This document shows, piece by piece, positions 35,901 to 43,261 of a stretch of 45,552 nt of DNA. Below the pieces are notes generated by a model. It saw nothing but the letters and a program-made list of their open reading frames with translations, was not told the origin of the DNA and did no database searches. Origin of the DNA: Candidatus Latescibacterota bacterium (GTDB lineage: Bacteria; Latescibacterota; UBA2968; GCA-2709665). The stretch covers positions 1 to 45,552 of the forward strand of contig JAAXHE010000182.1 in assembly GCA_012271065.1 (NCBI GenBank), read 5' to 3'. The translations under genes were made by a program, and so were the position numbers. Numbering within the stretch: position 1 is the first letter of the stretch; each line of letters begins with the position of its first letter.

Positions 35901-37084
35901 ATCCGGCGGTCTACCGGGCCGGTAAGACGTACTGGTTCAAGACGGCGCCCGGTCACGAAGGGATCCACGGGCTGCATACGGGAATCTTCCGAAACGGGAA
36001 GAGCCAGGCATTCGTGGGCAGCGCGTGCACTCTTGAAATCCTGAACGGCAGGGGAGAGCTCGAGGAGAGGCTGCCGGTGTTCTGGGGGCCCGGAACGCGG
36101 TTCGCACTCATAGCGAGCCCCCGAGGCGGCGTCGATCTCCTGGTCGCGCGACAGCCCACGGATTCGCATGCGCTTTCGGTGGTGAACAGCCGATCGATGC
36201 AGGTGACCCGGGGCCGGTTCGCCGGTGTTCCGGCGGGCCACACGTATATTGGGGGATGGGCCTCGATGAGCCGGAAACACATCCTCTACGAAGATCTGGA
36301 CGGCGACGGGAAGAGAGAGGTGATCAGCGAAATCAACGGCACGTGGAACCGGGTGACCGTGTGGAATGAGAACGGCGCTGCGCTGTTCAGTGCGAACTTC
36401 GGCCCCGGGAATCGGATTCCCTCTCAGAATATGCGAGACCTGGATATCGGGGACCTGGACGGAGACGGGAAGAAGGAAATCCTCGCTGCGACGTCGACGG
36501 GTCTCGTCGTCGCGCTCGATGCGCGGTGCGATCGGGTGTGGACCCGCCGGCTTCACAGCCCGCCAACGGTGCTGGCCTTCCTGCGCGCCAATGATGCGTC
36601 GTGGGTGGTGACCGGCTGCGAGGACGGCAGCATCGTGGTGCTGGACGGATCCGGGGAGGTCCGGTCCCTAGGAAGGGTGTCGGGAAAGCCCACCCGCATC
36701 CTGAGAATGGGAGACGGCGCGGTGATCGGGACCGACACGGGCGAGTTGACGGGATGGAAGATCGGCGGCAGCTTTCTGAGAGACGCGCCCGCCGAGCCCG
36801 GGGAATACGCCCTGCATCAGAATTTTCCGAACCCGTTCAACAGTGAGTGTCAGATCGCTTACCAGTTGCCCGGTTCCGGTGACGTCTCTCTGGTGGTGTT
36901 CAATCTGCTCGGACAACGGATCCGCGTACTGGTTGAGGGAAATCGGCAGGCCGGGTATTACCAGGTGACCTGGGACGGGAGGGACGACGCGGGTAGGGAA
37001 GTGTCCAGCGGCGTCTACTGCAGCCGCCTGGAGGTGGATGGCGGCAAGTTTACCGCCGTTCGGAAAATGGTGCTGTTGAAGTGA
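32966..37084 (+). CDS. Large secreted, probably polysaccharide-active protein with type IX-like C-terminal sorting domain
   Basis: The 1372-residue protein has a signal peptide (VVVLLLLLSSATTSLHA). Residues about 30-190 resemble the N-terminal domain of family-20 hexosaminidases (ILLGNRSTNRAI, YPGPGGYVVRSL, NVITVGGSDAAGV). Residues about 200-520 form a helical region like the alpha/alpha toroid of polysaccharide lyases (GVGTRHHQWAAIALYCLGRY, WVMGEADNLYWYSTG). A beta-rich heparinase II/III-like part comes next, then VCBS/PQQ-like repeats (YEDLDGDGKREV, GDLDGDGKKEIL). The final 85 residues (HQNFPNPFNSECQIAY, LGQRIRVLV, DDAGREVSSGVY) are an FlgD/type IX-type sorting domain. Surface delivery is likely; the substrate and catalytic residues are not identified. 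ATG 32966 has AAGGA eight bases upstream; a GTG at 32960 is too close to it. Confidence 0.8.
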   Translation: MYPRVVVLLLLLSSATTSLHANPASIPPVYERLKDPYLNTVLVEDGWAAATIVVPSNGVYDAQAAGIQRAILERTGVQVPLARDDSPAGSVPITENLILLGNRSTNRAISALYDRYYTLVDLKYPGPGGYVVRSLHNPFGNGRNVITVGGSDAAGVGQAAEVFIGKIAESAGNGAALSVGWTMEIRLGKGIQIPEELQEFETWEASAGYRSVGYFGWNSISKHMAMYYMTGEERHAREFLRLSFPDAAARARIAAIDGERIENKDEPLSGPYHYTAHMLILFWDLIEESPVFTDEQRLRITNAFAKQFSHDPYGQSRTAMIVRNLDTGREVYDTPPSGVGTRHHQWAAIALYCLGRYFQKDYPHPLWQHCMWAAEWQFSPLREHAWVMGEADNLYWYSTGIAPILTYMLISGDRAALRNGVLETLLRGQEMLISGREPDWALRYASIGYLHKAAYLTGDGRYLEYARRTGVSLNEFRLGQSFWPESGLDPVQPTDLVQQWSVLEVPEPMWRRRASGLPLADSFQFGSFRSATDATGDFILIDGLNGASRNPYHSFAVLELRLDGETVLQGYENQVLTGADGLVAPRSPMDAALRYRDVVGRTAVAVAEVPDASFCSWRRALVQRVGRYALFVDLLKFRVNSANLDVRMGWTAPGRWRTASAGGESHIETSGRRYGIRASDPVEITLNGRTATLAWTGAVSTGEERAFFSLIAAGGADGARVSCLRLETRAAVLGLPSPAIAVDGEYAGIQGDVVLLAGDHLFGKDLKTAGLEGVLFSADGPVDLDWDFRKGSATLTAREETRVQAAFAEPTDVRMDGVPLSIRADSDSGAVFDVPEGRHVLTGAIPNPNLLSVTVDRLGEMLSQARTARRRDAELPDDRVTPVGPPAPLFLRTRIGGPVTDMISFTAEGEAWIGVAAERGVHLLTPDGREGRFFRTDAPVRVIAWWDAFQLLLVGCKDEQVIAFDLEGRRRWTFVSEMHPAVYRAGKTYWFKTAPGHEGIHGLHTGIFRNGKSQAFVGSACTLEILNGRGELEERLPVFWGPGTRFALIASPRGGVDLLVARQPTDSHALSVVNSRSMQVTRGRFAGVPAGHTYIGGWASMSRKHILYEDLDGDGKREVISEINGTWNRVTVWNENGAALFSANFGPGNRIPSQNMRDLDIGDLDGDGKKEILAATSTGLVVALDARCDRVWTRRLHSPPTVLAFLRANDASWVVTGCEDGSIVVLDGSGEVRSLGRVSGKPTRILRMGDGAVIGTDTGELTGWKIGGSFLRDAPAEPGEYALHQNFPNPFNSECQIAYQLPGSGDVSLVVFNLLGQRIRVLVEGNRQAGYYQVTWDGRDDAGREVSSGVYCSRLEVDGGKFTAVRKMVLLK

Positions 37085-37093
37085 CGTCCGATT

Positions 37094-37777
37094 TTACGGC
37101 GGAACCGTACCATCGCTTTCCACATTCCCATCGCGAAGGCGCATAATACGTTGCGTATTCCTGGCGACGTCCTCTTCATGTGTCACGAGTAGAATTGTGT
37201 GCCCTTGCGCGTTAAGATTTGAAAGAATCTCCATAATTTCTTCTCCCGTCTTCGAGTCCAGATTACCGGTTGGCTCGTCGGCAAGGATGATTGAAGGGTT
37301 GTTCGCCAGTGCACGCGCGATCGCCACGCGCTGCTGCTCTCCACCCGAAAGTTCGTTGGGTCGATGACGCAGGCGGTCTGCAAGTCCCACCATTTCCAGC
37401 ACCGTTTTTGCTCGATCTCGGCGTCTCCTTCTGGAGAGTCCGGCATAGATGAGTGGAAGTTCTACGTTCTGTAGAGCGGAAGCCCGGTTCAGCAGGTTAA
37501 AGGTCTGGAATACGAACCCGATTTTCCGGTTGCGGAACTCGGCCAGCACGTCGTGACTCAGGGTGTTGACCTGTTCGCCGTCCAATTCATAGCGTCCCGA
37601 AGTGGGGGTATCCAGACAGCCCAGTAAGTTGAGGAGCGTGGACTTGCCCGATCCTGACGGACCCATAATGGCGACATACTCGCCGCTGGAGACATTGAAA
37701 TCAATTCCCCGGAGAGCGTGGATGGACTCGACGCCTAACTTATAGGTTTTACAGACGTTTTCAAGCCGGATCCGCAT
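37094..37777 (-). CDS. ABC transporter ATPase (MacB/LolD type)
   Basis: The 227-residue ATPase has Walker [11 protein letters not shown]-loop [10 protein letters not shown], signature LSGGEQQR, Walker [11 protein letters not shown] and the H-loop LLVTHEED. The sequence [20 protein letters not shown] is typical of the MacB/LolD/FtsE group, which powers mechanotransmission rather than substrate passage through the membrane. Frames extend to 38008, but [12 protein letters not shown] begins at ATG 37777, where the family starts; this lies 35 bases after the permease stop. It is the last gene of a Yip1-adaptor-permease-ATPase set. Its stop is nine bases from the stop of the convergent gene ending at 37084. 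Confidence 0.94.
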   Translation of the reverse strand: MRIRLENVCKTYKLGVESIHALRGIDFNVSSGEYVAIMGPSGSGKSTLLNLLGCLDTPTSGRYELDGEQVNTLSHDVLAEFRNRKIGFVFQTFNLLNRASALQNVELPLIYAGLSRRRRRDRAKTVLEMVGLADRLRHRPNELSGGEQQRVAIARALANNPSIILADEPTGNLDSKTGEEIMEILSNLNAQGHTILLVTHEEDVARNTQRIMRLRDGNVESDGTVPP

Positions 37778-37812
37778 GGGTTTATTGAGAGGCGAGTACC
37801 TGGGGGAAATCC

Positions 37813-39039
37813 TTACGCATAGCGAAGCGCTTCGACCGGGTCCAGGCGGGACGCTCGCGCCGCGGGATACACCCCAAAGAAGACCCCGACGCCGCCGGAG
37901 AACAGGATGGCCAGCCCCATTGAGCCGGGGGAGACGACGCCTGGAAAAGATGCATCGGAATAGTGTTCGATCACTGTCGAAATCCCAAATCCCAGTCCCA
38001 GTCCACACAGGATGCCAAGGAGACCGCCGAACAGACTTAGGATGACGGATTCGACCATGAACTGGGCGAGTATGTGGCGCTGTTTGGCGCCCACGGCTTT
38101 TCGGATGCCGATTTCCCGGGTGCGTTCGGTGACCGAGACAAGCATGATGTTCATGATTCCGATCCCGCCGACCAGAAGAGATATGCCAGCAATGCCGCCT
38201 GCGACGAGCTTCAGCATCAGGATGACCCTGTCGATGCTTTTCAGGATGGTCTCGCCGCTTTCGATCCGGAACTCGTCGCCGTGTTGGTGCAACCGCCGGA
38301 GCACCCGTCGGATGTCAAGGGTGATCCCGGGAACGTCGCCCGTGTTTCCGGCGTACACGAATATCACGTTGTAGCGATCGTTGCCGGTGATTCGTTTCTG
38401 GATCGTGGTCACCGGAACGACGATCTGATGGCCCCAATCCTCCCCAAATAAAATCCGGGGTCTCATCACGCCGATGACGGTGTAGCGTTCGCCGTTGAGT
38501 TTGATCTCGCGGCCGCGCGCTTTTTCCTCACCGAACAGGTCTCTGGCGATCTTGTCTCCGATCACACAGACCCTGCGCCATTCCCTGACGTCCCGATCCG
38601 AAAGGAATCGACCCCGATCCAGCTTCCAGTCCATTGCGCGGTGGTAGCCGGGCAGGGTTCCCTGGACCTCTCCCGTGGTCGACGCCTTCTGATATCGAAC
38701 CCGGGCGTTCCAGCCGATGAGTGGAAAGGCCGCTTTAGCCCGTTCGGCTTCGGCTCTTATCGACTGGAGGTCACTTTCTGTCAGGTACTCCCGCCATGCC
38801 CGCCGCACCCTCCGTCCGCCCTTGATCACCCACGACCGGGGCGGCTGGACGATGATGAGGTTGGCGCCGCCTACCTGCGCGAATTGTGCGACAACGCTCC
38901 GGCGAAGGCCTTCACCGACTGACACGACCCCTACGACGGCGCCGACCCCGATCGTGATCCCAAGTATCGTCAACAGCGAACGCAGCGCGTTGGCCCGAAG
39001 TTGGGACAGGCCCAGGGCAATGAATTCGATAATTTTCAT
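37813..39039 (-). CDS. MacB-like ABC permease (MacB periplasmic core plus FtsX domain)
   Basis: The 408-residue permease has an N-terminal transmembrane helix (residues about 16-40, [19 protein letters not shown]), a large periplasmic MacB_PCD domain (about 45-245), and three C-terminal FtsX helices. The last region contains the conserved [28 protein letters not shown] and the ending [18 protein letters not shown]. Such permeases pump periplasmic substrates (peptides, lipoproteins, macrolides) through an outer-membrane channel with an adaptor. The adaptor gene lies 148 bases upstream and the ATPase follows. A TolC-like gene is not in the window. Confidence 0.94.
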   Translation of the reverse strand: MKIIEFIALGLSQLRANALRSLLTILGITIGVGAVVGVVSVGEGLRRSVVAQFAQVGGANLIIVQPPRSWVIKGGRRVRRAWREYLTESDLQSIRAEAERAKAAFPLIGWNARVRYQKASTTGEVQGTLPGYHRAMDWKLDRGRFLSDRDVREWRRVCVIGDKIARDLFGEEKARGREIKLNGERYTVIGVMRPRILFGEDWGHQIVVPVTTIQKRITGNDRYNVIFVYAGNTGDVPGITLDIRRVLRRLHQHGDEFRIESGETILKSIDRVILMLKLVAGGIAGISLLVGGIGIMNIMLVSVTERTREIGIRKAVGAKQRHILAQFMVESVILSLFGGLLGILCGLGLGFGISTVIEHYSDASFPGVVSPGSMGLAILFSGGVGVFFGVYPAARASRLDPVEALRYA

Positions 39040-39187
39040 CTATTGACGCCCGGACGCTCTGGTCCCTGACGTCGCCCCAAAAGCACGCCTTTCATGGGGC
39101 GGTGAGACACAGGCCAGGTTGGATACAATCCCATTCCGGCAATCGTGCCGATTCGATGTGGAAATTCCGTATGAACTGAGTCGATGC

Positions 39188-40435
39188 TCAGTCGTTATCT
39201 GCCTTCGGCCTGTCCTCTTTTCCGGCTTTTTTCTTTTTTTCAGCGTTTTCTTTATACATTTTCTCGGCGTCAGCAGCGACTTCGTCGTCCAGTGCCAGCC
39301 CGGACAACACCTCCAGACGCACGTCCGACTTCACGCCGAACCGAACGTCGTGTTCGACAAATGCATCGTCCTGTTTTCGATAGACGATAGAGCGCCCACG
39401 GACGCCTTTTTTATCGCCTGTTCCGGTCTCTTCTCCGTAGTCCTCGTACGCGGCCTCGGCCGGAACGTAGAGCGTTGAATCCCGTTCCGAAAATATGATG
39501 TCGATATCGCAGGACATGCCCTGCCGGAGGCGAGGATCGGTGTTTAAAATAAGGATTTCGGTGTTAAAAGTGACAATGTTGCCGCCCTGACGGATCCGCC
39601 CCACCGGCGCAATCCTGTGGACTTCTCCCTGATAGGTCGTGTCCGGATAGGCGTCGACGATGATCCTTACAGGCAGTCCGGGTTTTAATCTGCCCACGTC
39701 TACTTCGCTGATGTCGGCGTTTATCATCATCTGACTTGGATCCCCGATCAGAAACATACTCGTGCCGGTTACCGTGGAGACAATGCCGGAGACGACGACC
39801 TCGCCGACCTCTACCGGGCGAGCAATGACGATGCCGGACGCGGGGCAGAGGATGCGCACGTCGTCGAGTCGTCCGTCGGATTTCGACGTGGATCGATCCT
39901 GGCGGCGGATGTTCCCCCGGGTTTCCAATGTCTCCAGTTCGAGCAAGGCCAGGCGATACGTGTTGCGCAGTTTTTCAAGCTTGTCGCGAGCGCGTTCCAG
40001 GGCTTCTTGTGAGACGAGGTTGCTTTGATGGAGTTTTTCTTTCCGGTTCAGGGCTTTGCGGCTCTGGTCCAAGTCGATGCGAGCACGCGCCACGGCCGCG
40101 CGTTTGTTGTAGAGCTGAAGCGTCTGGTTGGGGTCCGGCCGGATGACGGCAAGGGTGGCTTCGGCTTTCACCGGGTCGCCCGGTTCGGCCAGGAGTTGTA
40201 CGATTTCGCCAGAGACCGTGGATTTGACTTCGACTGTGCGCACGAATTCGATTCGGCCGGTCTCTTTGAGTTGTTCGACCACTCGACCGCGTTGGACCCT
40301 TACGGTCTCGACGGCGTCCCCCCGGGCTTTTTCCGGATTCTGCCGTAACAGATTGAGAGCGACGACGCCCGAGATCAGAATCACGCCCGCAACGCCCACG
40401 AGGAGTTTTCGTTTCCTGGACCAGGTTGCCGGCAT
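39188..40435 (-). CDS. MacA/HlyD-type periplasmic adaptor
   Basis: The 415-residue membrane-fusion protein has an N-terminal anchor (LLVGVAGVILISGVVALNLL) and a barrel-sandwich (lipoyl) half EVKSTVSGEIVQLLAEPGDPV. A helical hairpin of about 90 residues follows (ARARIDLDQSRKALNRKEKL to LRNTYRLALLELETL), then the second lipoyl half ILCPASGIVIARPVEVGEVV and a beta-barrel domain (LPVRIIVDAYPDTTYQGEVHRI). It ends in a Lys/Glu-rich tail. It should bridge the MacB-like permease to an outer-membrane channel. It starts four bases after the Yip1-family gene, so the two are translationally linked. Confidence 0.92.
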   Translation of the reverse strand: MPATWSRKRKLLVGVAGVILISGVVALNLLRQNPEKARGDAVETVRVQRGRVVEQLKETGRIEFVRTVEVKSTVSGEIVQLLAEPGDPVKAEATLAVIRPDPNQTLQLYNKRAAVARARIDLDQSRKALNRKEKLHQSNLVSQEALERARDKLEKLRNTYRLALLELETLETRGNIRRQDRSTSKSDGRLDDVRILCPASGIVIARPVEVGEVVVSGIVSTVTGTSMFLIGDPSQMMINADISEVDVGRLKPGLPVRIIVDAYPDTTYQGEVHRIAPVGRIRQGGNIVTFNTEILILNTDPRLRQGMSCDIDIIFSERDSTLYVPAEAAYEDYGEETGTGDKKGVRGRSIVYRKQDDAFVEHDVRFGVKSDVRLEVLSGLALDDEVAADAEKMYKENAEKKKKAGKEDRPKADND

Positions 40436-40439
40436 CGAA

Positions 40440-41195
40440 CTATCCCGCGCCGCCCGTCACGTTGCCGAAGAGACCCTGAACCGCGGCTGCGATCAGGACG
40501 TAGACGATCCAGAGACCGAAAACGCCGCACGCCGTCCGCTTTGTCGGAACGTCAGCTATAATTCCCAGACCGATGACAACCAACGAGTATTGCCAGATGG
40601 AAAAGAGGTTGACCATGGTCAGGACGTGGTAAATGTAGCTTCCCTCCATAGACGTAGGGAGAAGCAGACCGGGACCGACCTGGACGTTCAAGGAGCCCTT
40701 AGCCAGCATAAGCGGCAGCGTCACAATGGCGCCCGGAATGCCCACGAGGGTGCTATAGCTGGCGACGGTAATCGTTTTCTTGTAATTTCCACTGCCGCCG
40801 AGAATGAAATTGGCGAGAGCCAGGAAGATTGCCGCCTGGACAAAGAGTGATGCGGCCGCGCCGATGGGCGCCAATACGACAACAGCGATACTTCCCGCCT
40901 TTTCCATACTTTCCTGGACCCGTGCTTGCTGTTCCTCCGAGAGGGTTGCGTCTTTCTGGACGTGTTCGGGCGTGGCGTCCCTTGCGCCGGTCTGTGTTAT
41001 CGGCATAATTATGTAAGCGGAGATCATTGCGACAATCGCCATCACAATGAGCGGGATCAGCCAGTCCCAGTGCCCCACCTGCTGGTTTAGCGACGCAAAT
41101 GTCCTGCCGGGCGATATGAAGGTTCCCACCATTCGGGCGATGACGCCAATCGGTCGAGAGCTGTCGACGCCGTTTGACTCTGTGGTTTCGTTCAT
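40440..41195 (-). CDS. Yip1-family membrane protein (complete copy)
   Basis: The 251-residue protein has about five transmembrane helices and the Yip1 layout: a cytosolic N-terminus with GTFISPGRTFASL, helices at about 45-65 (LIPLIVMAIVAMISAYII), 100-130, 140-165 and 195-245. Near the end is the conserved MVNLFSIWQYSLVVIGLGI. Yip1-type proteins often sit with MacA-MacB-like sets in FCB bacteria; their role is unknown. AAAGGAG precedes ATG 41195. A related, truncated copy lies at the right edge of the window. Confidence 0.85.
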   Translation of the reverse strand: MNETTESNGVDSSRPIGVIARMVGTFISPGRTFASLNQQVGHWDWLIPLIVMAIVAMISAYIIMPITQTGARDATPEHVQKDATLSEEQQARVQESMEKAGSIAVVVLAPIGAAASLFVQAAIFLALANFILGGSGNYKKTITVASYSTLVGIPGAIVTLPLMLAKGSLNVQVGPGLLLPTSMEGSYIYHVLTMVNLFSIWQYSLVVIGLGIIADVPTKRTACGVFGLWIVYVLIAAAVQGLFGNVTGGAG

Positions 41196-41288
41196 CGCGG
41201 GCTCCTTTGTCTGGTTACATTATGAGCAAATTGCAGTGGGCGAGTTGCAGGACGTGAAGAGCGAGGGGTGAACCGTATTAAACGAGAA

Positions 41289-41306
41289 GCGCACACCAGA
41301 GTGCGC
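41289..41306 (-). terminator. Possible terminator between the BtrH-like and Yip1 genes
   Basis: The stem GCGCAC / GTGCGC has a 6-base loop and on the minus strand is followed by TTCTCGTTT. The T-run is poor, so it may only attenuate. The 154 bases between the two genes hold no open frame I can support. Confidence 0.4.
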
Positions 41307-41349
41307 CCCTCCAGGAGTACTGGCGTACCGAACATTCGGCGTTTGGTGC

Positions 41350-42336
41350 TTAGATGATCTCACGCAACTTCGAAAGCGCCGCCTCTTCCAGAGAAGCAAT
41401 TTCCAGAAGGCGTGCGCGGAGTTTCTTGAATATCTCGGGCCGGGTCCGTCTGTGTCCTTTCAGACACAGATTTCGAAACACGATCCATTTCTGCGTGATA
41501 TTTCGGAGGTCTTCGCCGACGTTTGCCAACAATGGCGCACCAAGGACGTCCGCCGCTTGTTCTAAGTATCTGCCGTGACCGTCTCTTTCGATGATGACGA
41601 ACCGGGCCTGATCGTATATTTGCTTTAAGTACGCTGACGCGGCGCCGTTTATCCCCTCCTTCCATTGGCGTATATCTTCTGCAAGGGTTGTCAGTGCGTT
41701 AAGACCGACGAACGTTTCGGGTAGTGACGATTTTTCATGGAGCATCAGACGTTCATTTCGCCGTAAGGATTTCACCAACCGGTCGGCCGAAATTTCCACA
41801 AGGGCCTCAGGAACCTTGAATTCCATCCACTGATACCGGGGTATATGTTCTGATCCCCAGCCTGCTTTGAAGCCGGATAACGGCAGGTCGCCCCGGAATC
41901 TCACGATCCACGAAGGATCGACAATGTGCGCTGTATCCGACGCTTCATCGTAGCCGTCGACAATTACGTAATGATCGGAATGGCGCCCAAGTCCCGGATA
42001 ATAGTACTGCTCCAGGTCGAACGTATCGAGCAATGCGGCTACAGGCTGTCCGTCGTCAACCCTTCCCGTTAGCTTTTCCCAACCCGTTTCACTGTCGCGT
42101 TCCCGATGCATCTCAACGCGAATTCCCAGTTGTCGCAAGCTCTGGATTTCGGTAAAAACGCGCGGGGCAATCTGAATTCTTGCATCTTGCGGACGCTGGT
42201 ATAGAAGAAACCACCGATCGTGAAGGACCAGCGGCGTATCGTAGCCGTAAAAGCCAAGCAGGGCATCCAACGCGACGTGGCCGCAGGGATAATATTCACA
42301 TTCACTGAAGGGCACACCCGAAATCAGCCGCTTCAT
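41350..42336 (-). CDS. BtrH/DUF4872-type acyltransferase
   Basis: The 328-residue protein has a papain-like BtrH N-terminal domain: likely nucleophile Cys18 in ECEYYPCGHVALDALLGFYG, a histidine in RHSDHYVIVDGYDE and an aspartate in HIVDPSW. A helical C-terminal part (about 200-328) resembles DUF4872, with FVIIERDGHGRYLEQAADVLG and ITQKWIVFRNLC. In butirosin biosynthesis BtrH moves an aminoacyl group from the carrier protein BtrI to an aminoglycoside. An acyl carrier protein two genes upstream supports a similar acyl-ACP-dependent transfer; donor and acceptor are unknown. ATG 42336 overlaps the previous stop as ATGA and has GGGTGA upstream. ATG 42348 is a possible alternative start. Confidence 0.75.
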   Translation of the reverse strand: MKRLISGVPFSECEYYPCGHVALDALLGFYGYDTPLVLHDRWFLLYQRPQDARIQIAPRVFTEIQSLRQLGIRVEMHRERDSETGWEKLTGRVDDGQPVAALLDTFDLEQYYYPGLGRHSDHYVIVDGYDEASDTAHIVDPSWIVRFRGDLPLSGFKAGWGSEHIPRYQWMEFKVPEALVEISADRLVKSLRRNERLMLHEKSSLPETFVGLNALTTLAEDIRQWKEGINGAASAYLKQIYDQARFVIIERDGHGRYLEQAADVLGAPLLANVGEDLRNITQKWIVFRNLCLKGHRRTRPEIFKKLRARLLEIASLEEAALSKLREII

Positions 42337-42947
42337 GGCTTCACCCATAGCGGGGATTCGGCGCCCGCACGTCTCAGCGTCATGGAAAAAATATGCATGT
42401 CCGAATTGTCAGGAAATTCGATATTCTTTAGAATCTCACGATGGTTGATAGGTATCTGCTGCATCCAGATCCCATAATCCACGTCGATACGATTCGTATA
42501 TACATGTTGAGAAGGAAAATGATACCCCGAGCACTTTATCGCTATTCGTTCCCCGTACTTCAAACCGTGGCACAATCGCCACGAACTCAGTCCAAGAAAC
42601 ACGTCTTCCCAGGCGCCATCCGCAAATATAAAGCGGATGGTATCCTCCAGGCTGAAGCCGCTGGATGCCCCGAGAAAATAGAGGCTGTCGTACCGATCCT
42701 GCGGAACCGGGATGCGCTGCCCCTCAAGTGAGACGTTGTTATACAGACCGTTTTTCTTGTCCGGAAATCGGAATACGACGCCTTCGCATTCAAACATAGA
42801 ATTGGATGGCGGAAGATCCTCCTCCGGGTACGTATTCCCGGCGCCAGTGAAGTCGCCGTCGTTTCGATCCGCATCTGAAGAGATTCCATCGTTGTTGAAA
42901 TAACGGGCCAGATCCAGTATAACGTAATCGTGTTGAGTAGCCGTCAT
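42333..42947 (-). CDS. Jelly-roll (carbohydrate-binding-like) protein in the ACP cassette
   Basis: The 204-residue protein is beta-rich and has no signal peptide. Its N-terminal RYFNNDGISSDADRNDGDF, AGNTYPEEDLPPS, VVFRFPDKKNGLYNNVS and GQRIPVP segments match the jelly-roll module found at the ends of some alpha-L-fucosidases and other glycosidases. There it reads roughly YNNDGIS...DGDFDG, followed by a DNV...GQ segment. It may bind sugar or act as the acceptor or scaffold for the neighbouring acyltransferase. Its ATG overlaps the ACP stop by four bases and its stop overlaps the BtrH-like start by four, so the three are tightly coupled. Catalytic residues are not apparent. The gene is less GC-rich than the flanking region. 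Confidence 0.65.
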   Translation of the reverse strand: MTATQHDYVILDLARYFNNDGISSDADRNDGDFTGAGNTYPEEDLPPSNSMFECEGVVFRFPDKKNGLYNNVSLEGQRIPVPQDRYDSLYFLGASSGFSLEDTIRFIFADGAWEDVFLGLSSWRLCHGLKYGERIAIKCSGYHFPSQHVYTNRIDVDYGIWMQQIPINHREILKNIEFPDNSDMHIFSMTLRRAGAESPLWVKP

Positions 42948-43261
42948 GAACCGCTTTCTGCTTGAAGCGATGCGTTCTGAAAGGAGGTTGTTATTTCATT
43001 CTCTTCTAACCTGCGATTGACGTAGTCTGACAGGCTGTTCACCGAATTGAATAGATCCACCCGCAGCTCCTCGTCATCGACTTCAATATCAAACGCTTCC
43101 TCGATGGCAAAAACAACCTCCAGCGCTGCGGTCGAATCGGCGCCCATGCCCCCGCCAAAGATGACCTCATCGTCCGGTATTTCTTCCGGATCCACCCGAA
43201 GGTCAAGCGCCTTCACGATCACTTCCTTCACTCGACGACGGATGCCTGCGTCGTCTGGCAT
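42944..43261 (-). CDS. Acyl carrier protein
   Basis: The 105-residue protein is a four-helix carrier protein. Ser43 in GMGADSTAALEVV is the expected 4'-phosphopantetheine attachment site; the usual DSL reads DST here. The helix after it, FAIEEAFDIEVDDEELR, is the acidic recognition helix typical of ACPs. A 25-residue tail rich in Ser, Asn and Glu follows. It is too divergent to be the housekeeping fatty-acid ACP, which normally lies with fabD/fabG/fabF. Its start lies inside the end of the subtilase gene (34-base overlap) and its stop overlaps the jelly-roll gene, so it belongs to the cassette. The loading enzyme is not in the window. Confidence 0.9.
   Translation of the reverse strand: MPDDAGIRRRVKEVIVKALDLRVDPEEIPDDEVIFGGGMGADSTAALEVVFAIEEAFDIEVDDEELRVDLFNSVNSLSDYVNRRLEENEITTSFQNASLQAESGS

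Noticed and set aside
34943..36556. Minus-strand open frame of 537 codons inside the large secreted protein gene
   Set aside because: Its translation shows no domain and the sense frame continues through with recognisable VCBS-like repeats.
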